DNA of 64,000 bases from Myxococcus flavus (GTDB taxonomy: Bacteria; Myxococcota; Myxococcia; Myxococcales; Myxococcaceae): positions 4,402,001-4,466,000 of the forward strand of contig NZ_CP143624.1 in the NCBI RefSeq assembly GCF_050038885.1, read 5' to 3'. A model generated the notes under the pieces. It worked only from the letters and a program-made list of their open reading frames with translations. It was not told the DNA's origin and made no database searches. How positions within the stretch are numbered: the stretch's first letter is position 1; every line of letters begins with the position of its first letter. This document shows positions 58,912 to 64,000 of the stretch, piece after piece. Made by a program: the position numbers and the translations under genes.

Positions 58912-59763
58912 TCACAGCTTCGCGGCGATGGCACGGGCCAGCCGGTCCGCGGCGCCCGGGGCGAGCGACAGGAACAGGCGCGGCTCGGTGACCTCCAGCT
59001 CCTGGAGCCGCGGCTGCCCCGCGTTGTCGGTGGCCACGTCCACGCGCGCGTAGAGCAGCGGGCGGCCCACCGCCTCCAGCACGGACTCCGCCAGCCGCAG
59101 CTCGGCGGCGTTGTCGGGGGAGAAGGCGGTGGGCTCGGCGAAGCCGCGCGGCGCGTCCGGCAGCGTGGGCGGCCGGCGCACCGCGTGACTGAAGACGCCG
59201 TCGAAGAAGACGTAGCTGCGCTCGCCTTCCTTTTCGAACGCGGTGAGGTAGGGCTGCACCATGACGTCTCCCGTCTGGGCCAGTTCCGCGAGCCGGGCCG
59301 TGGCGATGGGGGCCTCCGCGCGCGAGAAACGGTGCGTCCCGAGGGCGCCCGCGGACACGGCGGGCTTGAGCACCACCGCGTCCCAGCCGTGCTTGCCTGC
59401 CAGCTCGCCCACGTCTAGCGCGCCGCCCTGGGGCACCCAGGTGGTGGGCGTCACCGGGACGCCTTTCCCCTCCAGCTCGCGCAGGTAGCCCTTGTGCGTG
59501 TTCCAGCGCAGCACCGGCGCGGGGTTGTGGAGCTGCGTGAGGCGGCCGACCTTCTCCGCCCAGGCGACGAAGGCCTCCCGGCGCAGGTGGCTGTCCCAGG
59601 TGTTGCGCACCAGCGCCATCCGCACCGTGCGCCAGTCCATGGCCGGGTCATCCCAGACGACAGGCCGGGCATCCAGGCCCAGCGCGGCGAGGGCGGGCAG
59701 CAGCGATGCATCGAACGCATCGAGCTGGGGCAGTGCGGCAAAGGTGAGGACGGCGATGTCCAC
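58912..59763 (-). CDS. ATP-grasp enzyme, RimK/DcsG-like
   Basis: 283 residues from a GTG at 59763, chosen because GGAG is seven bases upstream; the open frame runs to 59952. The N-terminus MDIAVLTFAALPQLDAFD, then RWNTHKGYLRELEGKGVPV, the ATP-binding VVLKPAVSAGALGTHRF, and the metal-binding ARVDV and LQELEVTEPRLFLS match a group of stand-alone ATP-grasp ligases related to glutathione synthetase and the cycloserine synthetase DcsG. It would join a carboxylate to an amine or similar using ATP. No biosynthetic partner is adjacent, so the substrate is open. Confidence 0.82.
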   Translation of the reverse strand: MDIAVLTFAALPQLDAFDASLLPALAALGLDARPVVWDDPAMDWRTVRMALVRNTWDSHLRREAFVAWAEKVGRLTQLHNPAPVLRWNTHKGYLRELEGKGVPVTPTTWVPQGGALDVGELAGKHGWDAVVLKPAVSAGALGTHRFSRAEAPIATARLAELAQTGDVMVQPYLTAFEKEGERSYVFFDGVFSHAVRRPPTLPDAPRGFAEPTAFSPDNAAELRLAESVLEAVGRPLLYARVDVATDNAGQPRLQELEVTEPRLFLSLAPGAADRLARAIAAKL

Positions 59764-60091
59764 GTCGGTGCTCCAGGTGACGGAAGAGGGCGCGGGCTTG
59801 TAGCGCGCTCGCGGCGGGTTCGCAGCGGCGCGTCGCCGGCTCTCGCAGTGCGTCACGAGGTGGCGCGCTGATTCGCAAGCGGGTGCGGGCCGCGACGACA
59901 CGCCGGTCTTCTGGAGGCCCGTACTTGAGGTGATGGGTGCTGCGTACTCCACGGCACATTCCCGCGTGAATGTCGCTCTGGAACTGGACCTGAGCGGTCA
60001 GGTGTCGCTGAAATGTTTCAAGGGGTACGCTCCTGGCGTGCCAAGCACCTGTCACCTTCCCTCCGGCCTGCACTGCCGGGAGACCCACAAG
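59764..60091. other. Divergent intergenic region with a palindrome
   Basis: 328 bases between the ATP-grasp gene (minus) and the giant lipoprotein (plus). A perfect inverted repeat ACCTGA-N4-TCAGGT lies at 59988-60003, about 90 bases before the lipoprotein start, and could be an operator. No gene with a start signal was found. Confidence 0.5.
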
Positions 60092-63000
60092 ATGCGAATG
60101 TCCCCACGTCTATTACTCGCCGCGCTCGGCGCGGTGCTTCTCTTCCACGCCGGATGTAGCGGCGACGAGTCTGGTTGCGAGGGCGAAAGCTGTAATCCGC
60201 AGGCCGTCTGCGGCAATGGCCGGCAGGAGTCGGGCGAGCAGTGCGACGACGGCAACCGGACCAACGGCGACGGCTGCGAGAACGACTGTACGCGGACGCC
60301 CACCGGCCCTGAGGAGGTATGTGGCAACGGCCGGCTCGAAGGCGAGGAGGTCTGTGACGACGGCAACACGACGGACGGCGACGGCTGCCAGGCGGACTGC
60401 ACGCCGACGTTCACCCGCTGCGCCGCGGCGGATGCGCCCGCGCTTCCCGATGGCGCCACCTGTGCGGTGACGCAGCCGGGCTCCGCCGCGCGCCTCTTCA
60501 CGGGCGTGGTGCTGAAGGACGGCGAGACGCTGCTGGGCGGCCAGGTGCTGGTGGACGCGCAGGGCGTCATCCAGTGCGCCGCGTGTGACTGCTCCGCCGC
60601 GGAAGGCGCCGCCGAGGCCACGCAGGTGTCCTGCCCGGGCGGCGTCATCTCCCCGGGTCTGGTGAACCCGCACGAGCACATCGCCTTCCCGATGGAGCCG
60701 TACGTCGGCACCGAGGAGCGCTACGAGCACCGTCACGAGTGGCGCACCGGCCGCAACGGCCACACGCGCATCAACAGTCCGCAGGCTTCCGCCGCGGACA
60801 ACGTCCGCTGGGGCGAGCTGCGGCAGATGATGGCGGGTGCCACGTCCATGGCGGGCGCGGGCGGCCAGGCCGGCCTGCTCCGCAACGTGGACGTGAACAA
60901 CACCGCGCTCCAGGAGGGCCTGGGCGAGGGCGTGGTGGACTCGGACACGTTCCCGCTGGGTGACAGCAGCGGCACCATGATTGCGTCGGGGTGTGGCTAC
61001 GGCTCGATGCCGACCACCAGCTCGCTGCCGAGCTCGGCAGCGTACCTGCCGCACGTCTCCGAGGGCATCTCCGCGGCGGCGCAGAACGAGTTCCTCTGCC
61101 TGTCCACGGGCCAGAACAACGTGATGCAGCCGCGTACCGCGGTCATCCACGGCATCGGCCTGACGGCGAAGGAGATTCGCCTGATGGCCGAGAATGGCAC
61201 CGGGCTCATCTGGTCGCCCCGCTCGAACATCTCGCTCTACGGCGACACGGCCATGGTGACGGCCTACAAGAACCAGGGTGTCACCATCGCGCTGGGCACG
61301 GACTGGCTGCGCTCCGGCTCCATGAACCTGCTGCGCGAGCTCCAGTGCGCCGACTACCTCAACGCCACGCACTACGCGCGCACCTTCAGCGACGAGGAGC
61401 TGTGGCGCATGGTGACCTCGAACGCCGCGGACCTGGTGGACGTCTTCGAGAAGACGGGCCGCATCGCCGAGGGCAAGGTGGCCGACCTGGCCATCTACCA
61501 GCTCCGGACCTTCGCCACCTCGCCGCACCGTGCGGTCATCACCGCCAACCCCGAGCACGTGGTGCTCACCATGCGCGGTGGCAAGCCGCTCTACGGCGAC
61601 CAGGCGCTGATGGCCGCGCTCAAGGGCGCGGACGCCTGCGACACGCTGGACGTGTGTGGCACCCAGAAGGAAGTGTGCCTCCAGTCGGAGATTGGCAAGA
61701 ACCTGGCGTCGCTCACCTCGGGCGCCACGCACAAGTACCCGCTGTTCGCGTGTGGGACGCCGGAGAACGAGCCGGTGTGCGCGCCCCGCCGCGCCTCGCT
61801 GGACTCGCGCTGGCCGGCCGTCGTGAACAACTCCACCAGCTACACGGGCGAGGTTCGTGACGCGGACCTGGACGGCGACGGCGTGGTGAACACCATCGAC
61901 AACTGCCCTGACATCTTCAACCCCATCCGCCCCATGGACAATGGCAAGCAGGCGGACTCGGACGGTGACGGCATTGGCGACGCGTGCGACCCCTGCCCGC
62001 TGGAGGAGGGGGACACGTGCACGACGTTCACCGTGGGCGACGATGACCACGACGGCATCGTGACGTGGCAGGACAACTGCCCGTTCGTGGCCAACCCGGA
62101 CCAGGCGGACGCGGACGGCGACGGCAAGGGCGATGCGTGCGATGCGTGCTCTGACGTTGCGAACCCGGGCGACCTGGGCTGCCCCGCCACCATCCACGAG
62201 CTGAAGACGCCCGTGGGCGGCAGCCTGCCGCTGGTGGGCAAGCCGGTGTCCATCCTCGACGTCGTCGTCACCGGGGTGGTGAAGGGCGGCGCGAGCTCGC
62301 AGGGCTACTGGGTACAGACGTACCCGCTGCCCGCGGGCATGAGCGTGGACCACTCGGGCCTTTTTGTGTACTCGCGCAAAGAGGACCTGGCGGTGGGCGA
62401 CCGCATCGACATCACCTCAGGTGTGCTGATCCTCTTCCACGGCCTGCCCGAGCTGACCGAGGTGAAGTACGTCAAGCGCAGCTCCGGCAACGAGGTGCCC
62501 GCGCCGGTGGTGGTGACGTCGGCGGACATCCGCACCGGTGGTCCGCGTGCCTCGGCGCTGGAAGGCGTGCTGGTGGAGGTCCGCGACGTGGCGGTCACCA
62601 CCGCGGTGGACGAGTTCGGCCAGTTCCTGGTCAACGAGGCAGGTGACGCCGGTCAGCCGGGCCTGATGATTGACGACCAGGCCTACGCCTTCGAGGAGCC
62701 GTCGATCGGGACGCGCTTCGGCGCGCTGCGCGGCGTGCTGACGTACAACTTCAACGACTCCAAGCTGGTGCCGCGCTTCCAGGCGGACATGCCGCTGCCG
62801 CCGCCGTCCATCACCGCCTTCGGTCCGGATGGCTATGTCCGGGTGGGCGGCTCGGAGCCGGTGAACACGTTCCCGCAGGCGCTGACGCTGACGCTGTCCT
62901 CCGCCTACGCGGAGGCGCTCGAGGTCACCATCGACTCCTCCAACGCGAGCGCGCTGACCGTGCCCGAGGGCCGCGTCACCATTCCCGCGGGTGCGACGTC

Positions 63001-64000
63001 GGTGACGGTGCCGGTGGTGCCGGTGGCGCCCGCGGAGAGCGTGGCGCTGACGGCGACGCTGGGCAGCTCCACGCAGACGGCCGTCGTCCGGGTGCTGGGC
63101 GCTGACGAGCAGCCCGAGGTGGAGCGCATCGACCCGGACGCCACGACGATGGTGCCCGGTGGCGAGGTGGTGTTCACGGTGGTGCTGGACCGTCCGGCGC
63201 CCGCGAACACCACGGTGGCGCTGAGCGTGGCTCCGGGCTCGGGCTTCGGCACCTTCGACCCGGCCAACGGCATCCTCGCGGTGGAGGAGAACGCGCTGAC
63301 GGCGACGTTCAGCTTCATCGCGGACCCGGGCTCCACGGCCACCGAGCCGGGCACGGTGACGGCGAGCATCGGGGCGAGCAGCGCGAGCGCCACCGTGACG
63401 CTGGACCAGACGGCGCCCCGGCTGGCGTCCATGACGCCTTCCTCGACGGTGACGATTCCGGCGGGCACCACGCAGACGTTCACCCTGACGGTGGACCGTC
63501 CCGCGGCAGCGGACACGGTGGTGGAGCTGGCCGTCGTCCCGGCGACGGGCGTGTCGACCTACGGCACGGCTCCGGCCACGGTGACGATTCCCGCTGGCGC
63601 CACGGAGACGTCCTTCACCTTCACCGCGGATGCGCAGGGTGAGGGCACGGGCACGGTGTACGCCATGCTGTACGGCATCACCCTGGCGACCGAGCTCACG
63701 GTGCTTCCGCCGCCGCCCGCGCTCAGCGCGGTGACGCCGTCGGTGGCCACGGTGTACTTCGGGACCACCCAGGTCTTCACGGTGACGCTGGACCGCGCGG
63801 CGCAGGCGGGTGGTGTCACGGTGGACGTGGCGCTGGAGCCCACGGGCATGGGTGAGCTGTCGAGCGCCTTCGTCAACATCCCCGAGGGCCAGACGAGCGG
63901 CACGGTGACGTTCACCGCGGGCGAGGAGGCGGCCCAGGGACGGCTGGTTGCGTCCTACGCGGGCGTCACGCGCGGCGTGGACATCACCATCGCGGACCGT
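60092..64000 (+). CDS. Giant multidomain lipoprotein with amidohydrolase domain (3' end outside window)
   Basis: Open for 1303 codons to the window end; GGGAGA lies nine bases before the ATG. The signal peptide ends in a lipobox (FHAGC). Two CGNGRxExGExCDDGN repeats (about residues 33-105) come first. An amidohydrolase domain follows (about 140-510) with a HEH pair (194, 196), His353 in VIHGIG, SPRSN and Asp404 in GTDW, so it looks catalytic. Thrombospondin type-3 calcium repeats are at about 590-695, an OB-like domain at about 700-870, and tandem Ig/Calx-beta-like repeats from about 900 on (VTIPAGATSVTVPV and similar). It is a surface enzyme of unknown substrate. Confidence 0.85.
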   Translation, partial: MRMSPRLLLAALGAVLLFHAGCSGDESGCEGESCNPQAVCGNGRQESGEQCDDGNRTNGDGCENDCTRTPTGPEEVCGNGRLEGEEVCDDGNTTDGDGCQADCTPTFTRCAAADAPALPDGATCAVTQPGSAARLFTGVVLKDGETLLGGQVLVDAQGVIQCAACDCSAAEGAAEATQVSCPGGVISPGLVNPHEHIAFPMEPYVGTEERYEHRHEWRTGRNGHTRINSPQASAADNVRWGELRQMMAGATSMAGAGGQAGLLRNVDVNNTALQEGLGEGVVDSDTFPLGDSSGTMIASGCGYGSMPTTSSLPSSAAYLPHVSEGISAAAQNEFLCLSTGQNNVMQPRTAVIHGIGLTAKEIRLMAENGTGLIWSPRSNISLYGDTAMVTAYKNQGVTIALGTDWLRSGSMNLLRELQCADYLNATHYARTFSDEELWRMVTSNAADLVDVFEKTGRIAEGKVADLAIYQLRTFATSPHRAVITANPEHVVLTMRGGKPLYGDQALMAALKGADACDTLDVCGTQKEVCLQSEIGKNLASLTSGATHKYPLFACGTPENEPVCAPRRASLDSRWPAVVNNSTSYTGEVRDADLDGDGVVNTIDNCPDIFNPIRPMDNGKQADSDGDGIGDACDPCPLEEGDTCTTFTVGDDDHDGIVTWQDNCPFVANPDQADADGDGKGDACDACSDVANPGDLGCPATIHELKTPVGGSLPLVGKPVSILDVVVTGVVKGGASSQGYWVQTYPLPAGMSVDHSGLFVYSRKEDLAVGDRIDITSGVLILFHGLPELTEVKYVKRSSGNEVPAPVVVTSADIRTGGPRASALEGVLVEVRDVAVTTAVDEFGQFLVNEAGDAGQPGLMIDDQAYAFEEPSIGTRFGALRGVLTYNFNDSKLVPRFQADMPLPPPSITAFGPDGYVRVGGSEPVNTFPQALTLTLSSAYAEALEVTIDSSNASALTVPEGRVTIPAGATSVTVPVVPVAPAESVALTATLGSSTQTAVVRVLGADEQPEVERIDPDATTMVPGGEVVFTVVLDRPAPANTTVALSVAPGSGFGTFDPANGILAVEENALTATFSFIADPGSTATEPGTVTASIGASSASATVTLDQTAPRLASMTPSSTVTIPAGTTQTFTLTVDRPAAADTVVELAVVPATGVSTYGTAPATVTIPAGATETSFTFTADAQGEGTGTVYAMLYGITLATELTVLPPPPALSAVTPSVATVYFGTTQVFTVTLDRAAQAGGVTVDVALEPTGMGELSSAFVNIPEGQTSGTVTFTAGEEAAQGRLVASYAGVTRGVDITIADR

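Noticed and set aside
60113..62353. Long minus-strand open frame (746 codons) opposite the giant lipoprotein
   Set aside because: It is the antisense shadow of a clear plus-strand gene with signal peptide and domain motifs; its translation is low-complexity Arg/His/Val without a start signal.

Overview
This is a GC-rich (roughly 70% by eye) chromosomal segment of a delta-proteobacterial predator, most likely a member of the Myxococcaceae (Myxococcus, Corallococcus or a relative). The assignment rests on gene content: Hanks-type Ser/Thr kinases with TPR or PEGA extensions, an FHA-domain sigma-54 activator, MopE-like and CGDGxC / CGNG-type Cys-rich lipoproteins, PEGA proteins, and many lipoproteins and short signal-peptide proteins. 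No rRNA, tRNA, CRISPR array, insertion sequence or phage gene was seen.

Layout. 1-3913 (minus): urease block, PilZ protein > ureD > ureAB fusion > ureC > ureF (cut by the window edge). 4303-6396: secreted proteins, including two tandem small Cys-rich lipoproteins. 6831-10029: integral membrane flippase/synthase-like protein and a molybdopterin oxidoreductase that converge and overlap. 10197-13054: exported protein, lone ketoacyl-ACP synthase III, chalcone isomerase-like protein. 13186-17519: OmpA-type lipoprotein, a TonB-dependent receptor carrying its own TonB C-terminal domain, and a coupled lipoprotein. 17541-23041: Hsp70-like ATPase, Gln-rich lipoprotein, DUF2490-type outer membrane protein, two paralogous CGDGxC-repeat lipoproteins, a thrombospondin type-3 repeat protein. 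23154-27668 (minus): a likely operon of SDR > glutathione-S-transferase-like > SelO AMPylase > pyrophosphatase > CHAD protein. 27792-29035: Dps and a hotdog-fold protein. 29085-34767: TPR Ser/Thr kinase, degenerate cupredoxin-like protein and FHA sigma-54 activator.

34978-39631 holds the most interesting locus: four tightly spaced genes. Three encode related alpha-helical proteins resembling the xenorhabdolysin/ClyA-type pore-forming toxins; two have a central hydrophobic hairpin and the third lacks it. The fourth encodes a Sec-exported helical protein. A good -24/-12 (sigma-54) promoter (TGGCACG-N4-GTGCT, 34880-34895) and two 13-bp operator-like repeats exactly 21 bp apart lie between this operon and the divergent FHA-AAA-HTH activator. 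The picture is a phospho-signal-controlled multi-component toxin.

39906-44931: TonB protein with a degenerate FmdE-like lipoprotein, a lipase-like hydrolase and an S46 dipeptidyl peptidase. 45059-52878: Ser/Thr kinase with an expanded 26-residue repeat, a degenerate class III cyclase-like protein, a GST, a lipoprotein, a HAD hydrolase, a chemoreceptor and a host-attachment family protein. 53074-57281: PEGA protein, MopE-like lipoprotein, PEGA kinase and FHA protein, a local signalling cluster. 57465-64000: esterase lipoprotein, ATP-grasp enzyme, and the first 1303 codons of a giant multidomain lipoprotein with an amidohydrolase domain, open at the window end. Start codons were adjusted by Shine-Dalgarno position and signal-peptide logic, so many genes are shorter than the maximal open frame.
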